DNA from: Vulcanisaeta sp. MG_3
GTDB taxonomy: Archaea; Thermoproteota; Thermoprotei; Thermoproteales; Thermocladiaceae
Assembly (NCBI GenBank): GCA_001516765.1
Contig: LOCH01000003.1
Span: forward strand, 1 to 15,059
Direction of reading: 5' to 3'
DNA length: 15,059 nucleotides
Made by a program: the position numbers and the translations under genes. The notes beneath the pieces were generated by a model. That model searched no databases, had not been told where the DNA came from, and was given only the letters and a program-made list of their open reading frames with translations. Numbering within the stretch: position 1 is the first letter of the stretch; each line of letters begins with the position of its first letter. This document shows, one piece after another, positions 6,797-14,022 of the stretch.

Positions 6797-7495
6797 ATGC
6801 TGCCCGAGGCGGTTCCGATAATAAACCAGGGTGCTGGGTATCTACCTAGGTTGGTTTTCACGAGTAAACTTGCAATTGAGTTAGACGGCGAGGTTGATCA
6901 AAGGTTTGCTAGAAAGATTAAGTCCTTGGGTAAGGAGGTAATTGGTATAGTGAGAACCCGGGATAGGACGAGCCCGGGAATTCCAAGGATTTCTGATAAT
7001 TTCGATAGGGTCGTGATAATAATGAATTCACGATTCGGCGCATTATGGCTTAAATACGTGATGGAGTTTTCAAACACTATTGTTGGCCTTACCCTAGATG
7101 CGTTGATGAAGTTCGTTGATGTAAAACCCCACCTGCTTGATTTACCCAGTGAGTTATTCATAGATCCTATTATTAATGATGAAGCACAGGTAATCCCCAA
7201 GGAACTACCGAAACCTGTAATTAATTGGCTTTTGGACTATATAGAGTCTGGTGGGGATTTGTACGTATTAATTAGGGATCGCTCAATAAGCAGTATTGAT
7301 TTATTAATGCGCTCTAGATTGGTATTTACGTACGATGCCAAGTTAGCGGAGATGTACAATAGTATGGTGAAGGGTGGCTTAAATGGTGAAGTTAGTATTT
7401 CATCCAATTGCGACCTTTGTACTTCTTCACAAAGTCCTCTATGCATGTTTCTTTGCCCAAATGTTGATATCATTAGGGAGTTAAGGGTTGATTAG
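6797..7495 (+). CDS. Uncharacterised protein with C-terminal four-cysteine motif
   Basis: The 232-residue protein is not one I recognise. The N-terminal half has alternating hydrophobic strands and helices (PRLVFTSKLAIEL, KEVIGIVRTRDR, FDRVVIIMNSRFGALWLKYV) that could be a Rossmann-like alpha/beta domain. The C-terminus carries Cys205, Cys208, Cys216 and Cys220 in the arrangement C-x2-C-x7-C-x3-C, suitable for zinc or an Fe-S cluster. There is no signal peptide, and I see no convincing membrane helix. It lies two bases after tbp and directly abuts hjc (TAGATG), so it must be part of one transcript with a transcription factor and a recombination nuclease. An information-processing role is possible by context, but no catalytic motif supports it. 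Confidence 0.78.
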   Translation: MLPEAVPIINQGAGYLPRLVFTSKLAIELDGEVDQRFARKIKSLGKEVIGIVRTRDRTSPGIPRISDNFDRVVIIMNSRFGALWLKYVMEFSNTIVGLTLDALMKFVDVKPHLLDLPSELFIDPIINDEAQVIPKELPKPVINWLLDYIESGGDLYVLIRDRSISSIDLLMRSRLVFTYDAKLAEMYNSMVKGGLNGEVSISSNCDLCTSSQSPLCMFLCPNVDIIRELRVD

Positions 7496-7915
7496 ATGAG
7501 CATACCCAAGAGAAAGGGCTCCGCACATGAGAGAAACCTGGCAAATAAGTTATGGGATATGGGTTTAGCCGTCCTTAGGGGCTGCTCATCCGGTGGCGGT
7601 GTTAGGAAGAGGTTCGTCCCAGACATTGTTGCCATGGGACCAGGTTTCGTGTTAGTCCTGGAGGTCAAGTATAGATCTGAGAGAAATCCAATAAGGATTG
7701 AGGAGGAGAAGGTGTCAAAGCTACTTGAGTTTGCGGAGAGGGCTAGGGGTCATGCCTACATTGCGGTTAAGTTTAAGGGTGATGATTGGCGATTCATACC
7801 AGTCACAAGCAAATCGAGCATTGTGATCAAGCCTGACGATTTAAACAATGCCTACACGCTCGAGCAATTAATCAGTAAGTACGTTAATAGATCATTGTTA
7901 GATTTCCTTAAGTAA
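7496..7915 (+). CDS. hjc: Archaeal Holliday junction resolvase Hjc
   Basis: This 139-residue structure-specific endonuclease cleaves four-way DNA junctions during recombination and fork repair and acts as a homodimer. It belongs to the PD-(D/E)XK superfamily. The Hjc catalytic set is present: Glu12 in GSAHERNLANKL, Asp43 in VPDIVA, and Glu56 and Lys58 in LEVK (E-x-K). The segment R28-G35 (RGCSSGGG) fits the conserved serine/glycine loop near the active site. Length and lack of extra domains match archaeal Hjc rather than Hje-specific features, which I cannot separate by eye. The start ATG immediately follows the stop of the upstream gene, so translation is probably coupled. A DNA repair role coupled to tbp expression is a contextual curiosity, not evidence of a shared pathway. 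Confidence 0.92.
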   Translation: MSIPKRKGSAHERNLANKLWDMGLAVLRGCSSGGGVRKRFVPDIVAMGPGFVLVLEVKYRSERNPIRIEEEKVSKLLEFAERARGHAYIAVKFKGDDWRFIPVTSKSSIVIKPDDLNNAYTLEQLISKYVNRSLLDFLK

Positions 7916-7934
7916 TAAGTAATATACTAGTAAG

Positions 7935-8003
7935 CCTCAGCGTCTCCCTGGATTCCACACCCTACATTAACCTGAGGTTAGGATTGAGTGGTACGTCGGA
8001 GAC
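7935..8003. other. Gap with several inverted repeats
   Basis: Between hjc and the next gene there are interleaved complementary pieces: CCTCAG (7935-7940) with CTGAGG (7972-7977), and GTCTCC (7942-7947) with GGAGAC (7998-8003). A smaller hairpin AACC-TGA-GGTT is centred near 7973. The arrangement could be chance, a structured RNA or a regulatory site. I find no tRNA features, C/D-box pair or ORF in it. Confidence 0.3.
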
Positions 8004-8010
8004 CGATTAA

Positions 8011-8020
8011 TTTTTAATAT
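8011..8020 (+). promoter_or_regulatory. Probable TATA box for the 93-residue gene
   Basis: TTTTTAATAT is centred about 27 bases before ATG 8042. This favours ATG 8042 over the in-frame GTG at 8036, but the AT-rich stretch is broad enough that the call is soft. Confidence 0.4.
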
Positions 8021-8041
8021 GTCCAGTTAATAATTGTGGTA

Positions 8042-8323
8042 ATGAAATCATCATTAATACAGCGTGAATTAAAGGCTTTAGTTGATGGGGTACTTAAGAG
8101 CCTTGAGGTTAAATCGTTGAGGTACACCAGGGTTAGTGTTAGGGATTCTAAGCAGGGACTAGAGGTTTCCATAAAGATTTATCTCGAGTCGCCCATCAGG
8201 TTTAACAGTATTTCCGAAGTAATCAAGGCATTAACGAGTAAGTACGGTATAGCACCAAGCGACGTCATGATATACGCACCACACACGAGGGCTATCAAGC
8301 TCCTCTTCACGTTAAAGAGGTGA
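8042..8323 (+). CDS. Small uncharacterised protein
   Basis: This encodes about 93 residues (95 if GTG 8036 is the start). I do not recognise a family. The pattern is an N-terminal amphipathic helix (SLIQRELKALVDGVLKSLEV), two beta strands (TRVSVRDSK, LEVSIKIYLES), a second helix (ISEVIKALTSKYG) and a final strand ending in basic residues (AIKLLFTLKR). This is a compact alpha/beta fold without cysteines, membrane segments or an obvious active site. The codon use and its own upstream AT-rich promoter make it look like a real gene. It is followed after 56 bases by the hydrolase gene, which seems to have its own TATA box, so the two need not be an operon. A small nucleic-acid-binding or regulatory subunit role would only be a guess. 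Confidence 0.62.
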   Translation: MKSSLIQRELKALVDGVLKSLEVKSLRYTRVSVRDSKQGLEVSIKIYLESPIRFNSISEVIKALTSKYGIAPSDVMIYAPHTRAIKLLFTLKR

Positions 8324-8347
8324 TTTCGAAGGTTACGATAATGTAAT

Positions 8348-8356
8348 ACTTATTTA
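8348..8356 (+). promoter_or_regulatory. TATA box that decides the hydrolase start
   Basis: ACTTATTTA is centred about 27-28 bases before ATG 8380. It covers the upstream in-frame ATG at 8356, so a transcript started from it would not contain that codon. Confidence 0.5.
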
Positions 8357-8379
8357 TGCGTATACTTAGGTTTGGTTTG

Positions 8380-9069
8380 ATGAGTGCGCAGTCCTACATT
8401 AAATGGCTCGGTCACGCTGCCTTTGAGATTTCGTTAAGTGGGAAGAAGTTACTGATAGATCCCTGGATATCCAACCCACTATCACCAATAACTCTGAATG
8501 ACATAACGCATGTCGACTATATTCTGGTGACCCACGACCACTTCGATCACCTTGGGGAGACGGTGGATATAGCCAAGAAGACCAACGCCACCGTTATTGG
8601 CGTCTTCGAACTTATGAATTACCTTGGGGAACAGGGTGTTAAGAACACGATAGGTATGAATGTTGGTGGCTCGGTCAAGCTTACAAGCGAAATTGAGATT
8701 TACGTAACACCAGCGCTTCACAGCTCGAGTAAGGGTGTTCCTGTTGGTTTCATAATAAAGGCTCCTGAGGCTACGATATACCACGCGGGAGATACTGGTT
8801 TATTCAGCGAAATGGATTTGTTGGGTAAATTATTCAAGATAGACGTAGCCATGCTACCAATAGGCAGCCTATTCACAATGGATCCTAGACAAGCCGCCTA
8901 TGCATTGACTCTCCTGAGGCCGAGGGCTGTAATACCGATGCATTACAACACATTCCCTGACATTAAGCAGGACCCGAGCCAGTTTAAGGAGTTGGCAGAA
9001 TCCATGCTACCTGATGTGAGGGTTTACGTATTGAAGCCTGGTGAGGTTTTACAATTACCAATCAAGTAA
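8380..9069 (+). CDS. UPF0173-type metal-dependent hydrolase, metallo-beta-lactamase fold
   Basis: The protein has 229 residues from ATG 8380. It has the UPF0173 (UlaG-related) layout of the metallo-beta-lactamase superfamily: an N-terminal KWLGHAAFEI (8-17), a DPW block (27-29), the metal motif THDHFDHLG (51-59: His52, His54, Asp56, His57), His114, YHAGDTG with Asp138 (134-140) and the terminal MHYNTFPDI (187-195) with His188. These residues would hold two metal ions and hydrolyse an ester or phosphoester bond; the natural substrate of UPF0173 proteins is not established. An in-frame ATG at 8356 would add eight residues, but the family normally starts close to the KWLGH strand and the TATA position supports 8380. 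The protein is cytoplasmic by appearance. It is preceded by a small unknown gene and followed by an independently promoted flavoprotein. Confidence 0.88.
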   Translation: MSAQSYIKWLGHAAFEISLSGKKLLIDPWISNPLSPITLNDITHVDYILVTHDHFDHLGETVDIAKKTNATVIGVFELMNYLGEQGVKNTIGMNVGGSVKLTSEIEIYVTPALHSSSKGVPVGFIIKAPEATIYHAGDTGLFSEMDLLGKLFKIDVAMLPIGSLFTMDPRQAAYALTLLRPRAVIPMHYNTFPDIKQDPSQFKELAESMLPDVRVYVLKPGEVLQLPIK

Positions 9070-9093
9070 GTAATTACTGCTAAGCCCTTAATC

Positions 9094-9102
9094 TTTAAAA
9101 TA
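9094..9102 (+). promoter_or_regulatory. TATA box for the geranylgeranyl reductase-like gene
   Basis: TTTAAAATA is centred 27 bases before ATG 9125, consistent with a leaderless transcript. Confidence 0.55.
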
Positions 9103-9124
9103 CCTAGTACTGCTTCGTTACAGG

Positions 9125-10501
9125 ATGGGTAATTTCGATGTTGTGGTTGTTGGCGCCGGCACCGGTGGTTCTTATGCGTCCTATTTACTTGCCAAGGCAG
9201 GTCTTAATGTCGCTCTTGTGGAAATGAAGAAGAGAGATAAGGTTTTCAAAACAACCGGTGACGCAATAGGCATACATCATATCGAGAGGATGGTTATTAA
9301 GCCACCGAGCCAGGTATTCACCATAAGGTATGAGGGCGCTGAGTTATACAGTCCCGATCTTTCCGTGAGATATGTAGTACTTGGTAAGGGTTTTGGACTT
9401 GATATGGCGAGGTGGGCCCAATGGCTAATAGGTGAGGCTGAATCCGCTGGCGCCCAGGTTTTCGATGGGTATAAGGTTCAGGGACCAATAATAGAGAATG
9501 GGAAGGTTTCAGGGGTTAGGGTTTTGAAGCCTGACGGTACTGTGGAGGAGTTCAGAGCAAAGGTTGTTATTGATGCAAGTGGGGTTGGTGCGGTTGTTAG
9601 GAGTAGGTTGCCCCGTGAATGGTGGGTTTCTGAGCCATTATTGCCTGAGGATGCCTCGAATGCATATAGGGAAATCATAGAGGTTGATTATGAGATAGAG
9701 AGACCTGAATACATAAGGATATACCTAGATACGAACATAGCACCTGGTGGTTATTGGTGGTTGTTCCCAAAGAGTCGCAACACCATGAACATAGGTCTAG
9801 GGCTTTGGGGTAAGCTTAGTGAGGAGCAGGGGTTAAATCCAAGGCATAACTACGATAAGTACCTAGCCACAAGCCAGTACGTGAGAGGTAGAAAGATAAT
9901 ACATGCAAGCGGTGGTATTGTACCGACACGCAGACCATTACCCTCACTTGTGGCTGATGGATTCCTGGCGGTGGGTGACGCTGCTGTAACCGTAAACCCT
10001 GTTCACGGTGGTGGCATAGGTCCTGCCCTACTTTCTGCCGAGCTTGCGTCAAAGTCCGTAATTGAGGCCTTCGAAAAGGGTGATTACTCAATGAGGGGTT
10101 TGTGGAGGTACAATATTGAGTATTTAAGGGCTTACGGTATAAAGCAGGCAATGCTGGATGTGTTTAGGTTGATGCTTCAGACACTAACTAATGATCAATT
10201 AAATAGGGGTTTAAGGGCACGCTTACTCACTGAGGATGAGGTTCTGGAGATCTCGGAGAAGGGTTCATTAGAGCTCTCCCTTGTTGATAAGTTAAAGATT
10301 GGTCTTCGCTTAATGAAGGTCCCCGACGTGGCAGCTAAGCTAAGGCTAGCATTGAGGTATATGAATGAGGCTAAATCACTATATGAGAGCTACCCAACAG
10401 ATCCAAGTGGCTTATCAAGTTGGTATGGTAAGTTAGTGAGTATTTACCGTGAGTATGCAAGTAGGCTTGGAATTTCACTGAAGTGGTTATTGAACACCTA
10501 A
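9125..10501 (+). CDS. Geranylgeranyl reductase family flavoprotein
   Basis: This 458-residue FAD enzyme is of the geranylgeranyl reductase family, which in archaea saturates the double bonds of geranylgeranyl chains of membrane ether lipids. The N-terminal FAD motif is GAGTGGS (10-16), and Glu33 ends the second strand. Also visible are ASGVGAVVR (151-159), the family hallmark [10 protein letters not shown] (207-216; consensus P-x-x-Y-x-W-x-F-P, lining the lipid channel) and [19 protein letters not shown] (284-302), the second FAD block. The C-terminal 130 residues are helical and not diagnostic. Archaea often hold several paralogues, so whether this one acts on di-O-geranylgeranylglycerol phosphate, on quinone or on another prenyl substrate cannot be told. 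It has no transmembrane helix and is likely peripheral to the membrane. Its last 15 bases overlap the convergent mtnA gene. Confidence 0.87.
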   Translation: MGNFDVVVVGAGTGGSYASYLLAKAGLNVALVEMKKRDKVFKTTGDAIGIHHIERMVIKPPSQVFTIRYEGAELYSPDLSVRYVVLGKGFGLDMARWAQWLIGEAESAGAQVFDGYKVQGPIIENGKVSGVRVLKPDGTVEEFRAKVVIDASGVGAVVRSRLPREWWVSEPLLPEDASNAYREIIEVDYEIERPEYIRIYLDTNIAPGGYWWLFPKSRNTMNIGLGLWGKLSEEQGLNPRHNYDKYLATSQYVRGRKIIHASGGIVPTRRPLPSLVADGFLAVGDAAVTVNPVHGGGIGPALLSAELASKSVIEAFEKGDYSMRGLWRYNIEYLRAYGIKQAMLDVFRLMLQTLTNDQLNRGLRARLLTEDEVLEISEKGSLELSLVDKLKIGLRLMKVPDVAAKLRLALRYMNEAKSLYESYPTDPSGLSSWYGKLVSIYREYASRLGISLKWLLNT

Positions 10502-11587
10502 TACCTTAGGCACGTTCTTCTCAAAGGGTGGATAGATTATCCCCTTCTCGGTTATTAACGCGGTTACGTACTTAGGTGGTGTCACATCAAATACAGGGTT
10601 ATAGACAGGAACGTTATCCAACGTTATTGGTACACCCCTGATCTTCCTAACCTCGTCAGGATCCCTCTCCTCAATCTTCACATCCTCAACCCTACTCTTG
10701 AGATCAAAGGTTGATGAGGGAGCGATTGCGTAAAATGGTATATTTAACTCATGGGCAATTACCGCCTCCTTGAATGTGCCAATCTTGTTATAGACGTGAC
10801 CATCCCTCAATATCCTGTCTGCACCAACCATAACACTGTTTACCATGCCCTTATACATCACGTAACCAACAGCCGTGTCTGCAATTAGGGTGACCGGTAT
10901 GTTATCCATCATTAATTCATAAACCGTCAACCTGGCACCTTGAAGCCACGGCCTTGTTTCAGGGGCTATTACAGATACCCTAATGCCCAATGCGTGTGCC
11001 ACCCTAATGGGTGCTGTTGCGGTACCTATCCCCGTGCCTGTTGCTAAACCGCCCGCATTGCATTGGGTGAGTATTACATCTCCATCGCTTATCTTCTCAA
11101 GGCCGTAAATACCCATCTTAAGCTCAGCCTCAAACTCCTCATCAAACACGGCCTTGGCCTCTGCCTTCAACTCCTCAAGTAACTCCTTAATGGATTTTGC
11201 CCTACCATTATGTACAGCATCCTCAGCCCTGCGGTAAATCCTTTCAGTCGCCCAAAACAGATTTTGGGCCGTAGGTCTAGCTGCGTTTAATACATCCCTA
11301 GCTCTAGCCAGCTCCTTAAGGGCTTCATCTAATGATGAGATACTGCCGTGGGCTATGGTGAGTACCATGCCATAGGCGGCGGTTATACCTATTGCGGGTG
11401 CGCCCCTAACTATCATTTGCCTAATGGCATCCGCAGTGGATACAGGGTCTCTCAACTCCACGTAAGACTCCTCAAACGGCAACTTCCTCTGGTCAAGCAG
11501 TATTAGTGTGTTGTCCTCATCACGCCATATTATTGGCCTTAACCTTGGCTTTATCTTACTTTTCAACTCCTCAATATCAACCTTCAT
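10487..11587 (-). CDS. mtnA: S-methyl-5-thioribose-1-phosphate isomerase
   Basis: This 366-residue enzyme is of the aIF2B-alpha/MtnA family. It converts 5-methylthioribose-1-phosphate to 5-methylthioribulose-1-phosphate in methionine salvage. The MtnA signatures are in order: [13 protein letters not shown] (61-73), AARPTAQNL (102-110), [13 protein letters not shown] (172-184) with the catalytic-position Cys176, [12 protein letters not shown] (210-221), GADRI (255-259) with Asp257, and [11 protein letters not shown] (266-276). The long conserved C-terminus with [11 protein letters not shown] (330-340) separates it from the shorter ribose-1,5-bisphosphate isomerase and eIF2B regulatory subunits. 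His-Cys is more common than Gln-Cys before the catalytic cysteine, a minor change (Gln175). No other methionine-salvage gene is in the window. It has its own promoter and is downstream of the M32 gene across a 163-base gap. Confidence 0.9.
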   Translation of the reverse strand: MKVDIEELKSKIKPRLRPIIWRDEDNTLILLDQRKLPFEESYVELRDPVSTADAIRQMIVRGAPAIGITAAYGMVLTIAHGSISSLDEALKELARARDVLNAARPTAQNLFWATERIYRRAEDAVHNGRAKSIKELLEELKAEAKAVFDEEFEAELKMGIYGLEKISDGDVILTQCNAGGLATGTGIGTATAPIRVAHALGIRVSVIAPETRPWLQGARLTVYELMMDNIPVTLIADTAVGYVMYKGMVNSVMVGADRILRDGHVYNKIGTFKEAVIAHELNIPFYAIAPSSTFDLKSRVEDVKIEERDPDEVRKIRGVPITLDNVPVYNPVFDVTPPKYVTALITEKGIIYPPFEKNVPKVLGVQ

Positions 11588-11609
11588 ACTTTACCGAGTA
11601 GTAATCGTA

Positions 11610-11619
11610 ACTTTTAAGT
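11610..11619 (-). promoter_or_regulatory. TATA box for mtnA
   Basis: The palindromic ACTTAAAAGT (minus strand) is centred about 27-28 bases before ATG 11587, with a CGAAAG purine stretch just upstream that could be the TFB element. Confidence 0.55.
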
Positions 11620-11707
11620 CTTTCGTGGACTCTCACGGACCTGAAACCTCCCCTTAACGCCCAATTAACCCGGCATTAACATTACCTTCACTCACGAACG
11701 CACTCCT

Positions 11708-11730
11708 TAAACTTAAAATGAAAATTGAAA
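11708..11730 (-). terminator. T-rich tract after the M32 carboxypeptidase
   Basis: Twenty bases past the carboxypeptidase stop, the minus strand contains three separate runs of three or four thymines within about 23 bases. This fits oligo-T termination in archaea. The remaining bases up to the mtnA promoter (about 11620-11705) show no ORF and no RNA gene I can support. Confidence 0.45.
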
Positions 11731-11750
11731 CTACCCTTTAATGCAGTTGC

Positions 11751-12452
11751 TTAACCCAGGTATTTCTCACGTAGATAATTAAGTAGGTAATCGGGGTTGT
11801 AGGCATCATTAAACGAACGCATTAGCAACTCCTTAGGTGGGTATATCGCGCCGTACCTACAAATCTTGTCCCTCAGGAACTCCTTAATCTCGTTAAACCT
11901 CCTACCAGCCACCTTATCTCTAAGCCCGGGCAGCTTCGCGTAGATCATGCCGGCGATGACGTTGCCCAGGGTATACGTCGGGAAGTAACCGAATGATCCC
12001 TGGGACCAGTGGATGTCCTGTAGGACACCCTCAGCATCATTCTTAGGCCTAACGCCGAGGTACCTATCCATGAAGTCATCCCATAGGGATGGTAAGTCAG
12101 ACACGTCGAGCTTACCCGCAATTAATCCCTTCTCAATTTCGTATCGGAGAGCAATATGGAAGTTGTACGTCACCTCATCAGCGTCAACCCTAATTAAACT
12201 TGGTCTAACTATGTTAAAGTATTTGTACACATCCTCCTCGCCGCAATCCTTAAGGAACGGAAGCCTCTCCCTGAGTAGTGGATATATTATGTTGACGAAC
12301 TCCCTACTCCTACCAATCACATTCTCCCAAAACCTCGATTGCGATTCGTGGACACCCATTGAGACGCCACGCCCAACCGGTGTCATTTCGAGGTTTGGAT
12401 CGATCATTAGCTCATACATTGCATGGCCACTCTCGTGTATTACCGAGAACAT
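11751..12452 (-). CDS. M32 carboxypeptidase Taq, C-terminal half (after frameshift)
   Basis: This is the catalytic part of a thermostable M32 metallocarboxypeptidase, separated from its N-terminal half by a frameshift. The zinc site is intact: HESGH (residues 6-10 of this piece, HExxH) and Glu36 in HESQSRFWE (35-43), the M32 third-ligand motif. The later family blocks [30 protein letters not shown] and the C-terminal [13 protein letters not shown] are all present. The conserved frame continues eight codons upstream of the ATG at 12452 (to 12476), so that ATG is an internal methionine of the full-length protein and not a natural start. No Shine-Dalgarno-like sequence or TATA box serves it. On its own this piece would lack the helical N-terminal region that closes the active-site cleft. 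Confidence 0.85.
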   Translation of the reverse strand: MFSVIHESGHAMYELMIDPNLEMTPVGRGVSMGVHESQSRFWENVIGRSREFVNIIYPLLRERLPFLKDCGEEDVYKYFNIVRPSLIRVDADEVTYNFHIALRYEIEKGLIAGKLDVSDLPSLWDDFMDRYLGVRPKNDAEGVLQDIHWSQGSFGYFPTYTLGNVIAGMIYAKLPGLRDKVAGRRFNEIKEFLRDKICRYGAIYPPKELLMRSFNDAYNPDYLLNYLREKYLG

Positions 12453-12473
12453 GGTCGCCCTGAAGTCCTTACC

Positions 12474-12480
12474 CTCACTA
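12474..12480 (-). other. Frameshift site in the M32 carboxypeptidase gene
   Basis: Reading on the minus strand, the upstream frame runs ACT ACC AGG and hits TAG; the conserved frame resumes at GAG after the four bases TAGT. Removing one base (G of TAGT, plus-strand C at 12478) gives AGG TAT GAG, i.e. Arg-Tyr-Glu, which restores the family segment TTRY-E..DF before HExxH with the right length. Confidence 0.8.
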
Positions 12481-13215
12481 CCTGGTAGTTATCCTTACGT
12501 CATTCACGGACATTCCTATGGTGAATGGATGCGCAGAAACATCCATCCTAAACCTGGTGCCCACGGGCATCTCCAGAATCTTCAATAACTCCTCGTTGAC
12601 CGCTTTCATGACGTTCACATCGTAAGCCACATCCTCAAGTGGGTGCTTATCGGGGTACCTACCCTCACTCCTGATCTTATCTAAAATCGACTTTAGGTTG
12701 GGGAGCAATTTATTGAAGACCTCGTCGGCATCGTTTACCGTGAAACCCTCCTCATAAAGGTCCAGGAGTGCGTTGTAAGGGTGTCCCTCGTAACCAAGCT
12801 TATCCGCAATAACCCTCTCCAGCTCAACAATCTTTGTTAGGTACGGCTTAAACTTCTCGAAATTCGACTCCCTCCTAGCCTCTCTCCAGACAACCGCGGC
12901 CTTTGTCGTAGTCCTATCCAACTCCTCAAGTATCTCCGGGGGTATCGACGTGTAGTACTTCAACTCTCTCTTTAGAACCCTTATGACTCCCTTCTCAACA
13001 TCATTGAGATCCCCTGAACCTTCGAACTTCTCAACCAAATCTTTAAGCCTGAGTAGATACTCCCTGCGTATTAACGTTAAATGCGCCAACGCCTCACCAC
13101 GTGCGGAGGCGCCCTCCGTAGGCATGTTAACCTCTAAATCCCACTCAAGTAGAGATTTTGCGTGGTCGATGGCCCATACGGGTTTATAAGCCCTTAGTAA
13201 GTCATCGATCTTCAT
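12478..13215 (-). CDS. M32 carboxypeptidase Taq, N-terminal half (truncated by frameshift)
   Basis: The 245-residue N-terminal part of the M32 peptidase is encoded here. [20 protein letters not shown] (22-41) is the family's N-terminal hallmark, and [20 protein letters not shown] (224-243) is the conserved block that normally runs on into TTRY and the HExxH helix. It stops at TAG (12478-12480) just before the zinc site, so the piece alone cannot be catalytic. Joined to the downstream half with one base removed, the product would be 487 residues, normal for M32. Start ATG 13213-13215 follows a TATA box at the leaderless distance. The gene lies 38 bases after the stop of the nuclease-like gene, but with its own promoter. 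No second lesion is visible, so the gene is either recently broken, recoded, or mis-sequenced. Confidence 0.85.
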   Translation of the reverse strand: MKIDDLLRAYKPVWAIDHAKSLLEWDLEVNMPTEGASARGEALAHLTLIRREYLLRLKDLVEKFEGSGDLNDVEKGVIRVLKRELKYYTSIPPEILEELDRTTTKAAVVWREARRESNFEKFKPYLTKIVELERVIADKLGYEGHPYNALLDLYEEGFTVNDADEVFNKLLPNLKSILDKIRSEGRYPDKHPLEDVAYDVNVMKAVNEELLKILEMPVGTRFRMDVSAHPFTIGMSVNDVRITTR

Positions 13216-13237
13216 TAACCTAAATGATTATGGGGGA

Positions 13238-13249
13238 CTTAATTAAGTA
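13238..13249 (-). promoter_or_regulatory. TATA box for the M32 carboxypeptidase gene
   Basis: Minus-strand ACTTAATTAAGT, preceded by GAAAAT as a possible TFB element, is centred about 28 bases before ATG 13215. It fills the short gap after the preceding gene. Confidence 0.55.
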
Positions 13250-13253
13250 TTTT

Positions 13254-13916
13254 CTAGTTTCTAACCCCCTCCCTATTGCAGGAGTTCATCAATAACGCCA
13301 CCAGATTATAAAGCCTGATGGCCGTCTTTAACTTACTTAATGATAAGTTACCAAGGCCTAACTCCCTCTTAACGTCACTTATTAGGGCACCACAATCATC
13401 ACCACCAACATTCAGCTTTGCACACACGCAATTCCAATCACCGCACTCGAGTATCGCACCCATGATCGCCCTAACCCTTTGATCACATGACTTTGTTGCC
13501 AGGGTAAACATTGTGTTTATCAAATCACCAATTGCCTCATAAATCACGTTCTCCACGACAGTCCTCAATTCATCCACAGTCAACACCACGGCCTCCTCAA
13601 GGTTGATCACAGAGACCCCCAGTTCATCTGCCAATGCCTTACTAGAATCATTACTAAAGCCCCTAGATACGATTAGGGGTTTTGCGTTAAGGACCTTTGC
13701 ATTAACGTAGGCCTGCCTCACAGCGCTAACGTCTACTTTTCCTGATTTAACCTCAACAGCGTACTTAACGCCAGAACCGTCCTCAGCAACGATGTCGACC
13801 TCACCGACTTCCACATCATTTACAACAACCTTAACGCGCCTACCAAGAACCTTATACCCAAGTCTACTTAACAACTCAGCGACATAATCCTCAAACCTAG
13901 CGCCGACATTGGCCAT
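13254..13916 (-). CDS. PD-(D/E)XK nuclease-like protein (RecB/Mrr-type fold)
   Basis: In this 220-residue protein the N-terminal half (about 5-108) has the restriction-endonuclease-like core: an opening helix with Glu9 (GARFEDYVAELLSRLGY), Asp41 in GEVDIVAEDG, Glu55 and Lys57 in YAVEVKSGK, and a following helix with Gln68 (AVRQAY). This is the E-D-ExK set of Mrr/Hjc-like DNA nucleases. The C-terminal half (about 112-220) is mostly helical and holds six cysteines (144, 158, 163, 165, 175, 213), which may bind metal or form disulfides. The exact DNA substrate is unknown; repair, recombination or an orphan restriction-type activity are possible. No methyltransferase partner is adjacent, which argues against a classical restriction system. 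It has its own TATA box and lies between rrp42 and the carboxypeptidase. Confidence 0.75.
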   Translation of the reverse strand: MANVGARFEDYVAELLSRLGYKVLGRRVKVVVNDVEVGEVDIVAEDGSGVKYAVEVKSGKVDVSAVRQAYVNAKVLNAKPLIVSRGFSNDSSKALADELGVSVINLEEAVVLTVDELRTVVENVIYEAIGDLINTMFTLATKSCDQRVRAIMGAILECGDWNCVCAKLNVGGDDCGALISDVKRELGLGNLSLSKLKTAIRLYNLVALLMNSCNREGVRN

Positions 13917-13935
13917 TGGATACAGTGCGCAAACC

Positions 13936-13949
13936 CTATTAATTAACCT
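13936..13949 (-). promoter_or_regulatory. TATA box for the nuclease-like gene
   Basis: The AT-rich TTAATTAATA on the minus strand is centred 26-27 bases before ATG 13916, supporting that start and a leaderless transcript. Confidence 0.5.
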
Positions 13950-14022
13950 TAATAATAATGATGCGTTGGTGAAGACGGTACTGCAGCGCTGAGTATTATG
14001 ATGAGACCGCTGATTACAGATC

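Noticed and set aside
8042..8323. Pcc1-type KEOPS subunit as identity of the small protein
   Set aside because: Length and alternating strands are similar, but I cannot align the Pcc1 sequence pattern, so I left it unnamed.
9816..10151. 111-codon minus-strand frame inside the geranylgeranyl reductase-like gene
   Set aside because: It overlaps the conserved FAD motifs of the real gene and encodes an His/Gln/Arg-rich product with no recognisable pattern.
11620..11705. Possible small RNA between mtnA and the M32 gene
   Set aside because: There are short complementary pieces (TTCGTG/CACGAA) but no box motifs, no ORF and no long stem; it looks like ordinary spacer.
12013..12588. 191-codon open frame on the plus strand across the M32 gene
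   Set aside because: It is antisense to conserved M32 coding sequence, has a serine/leucine-rich composition typical of a shadow frame and no promoter at the expected distance.
7496..13916. Defence island built from the Hjc and PD-(D/E)XK genes
   Set aside because: The two nuclease genes lie more than 5 kb apart among housekeeping genes, with no methylase, helicase, toxin or CRISPR component between them.
13950..14015. C/D-box-like small RNA candidate (ATGATGA at 13998, CTGA at 13989 and 14010)
   Set aside because: Only five bases separate the C-like box from the next CTGA, too short for a guide, and the other C-like box (near 13954) is imperfect.
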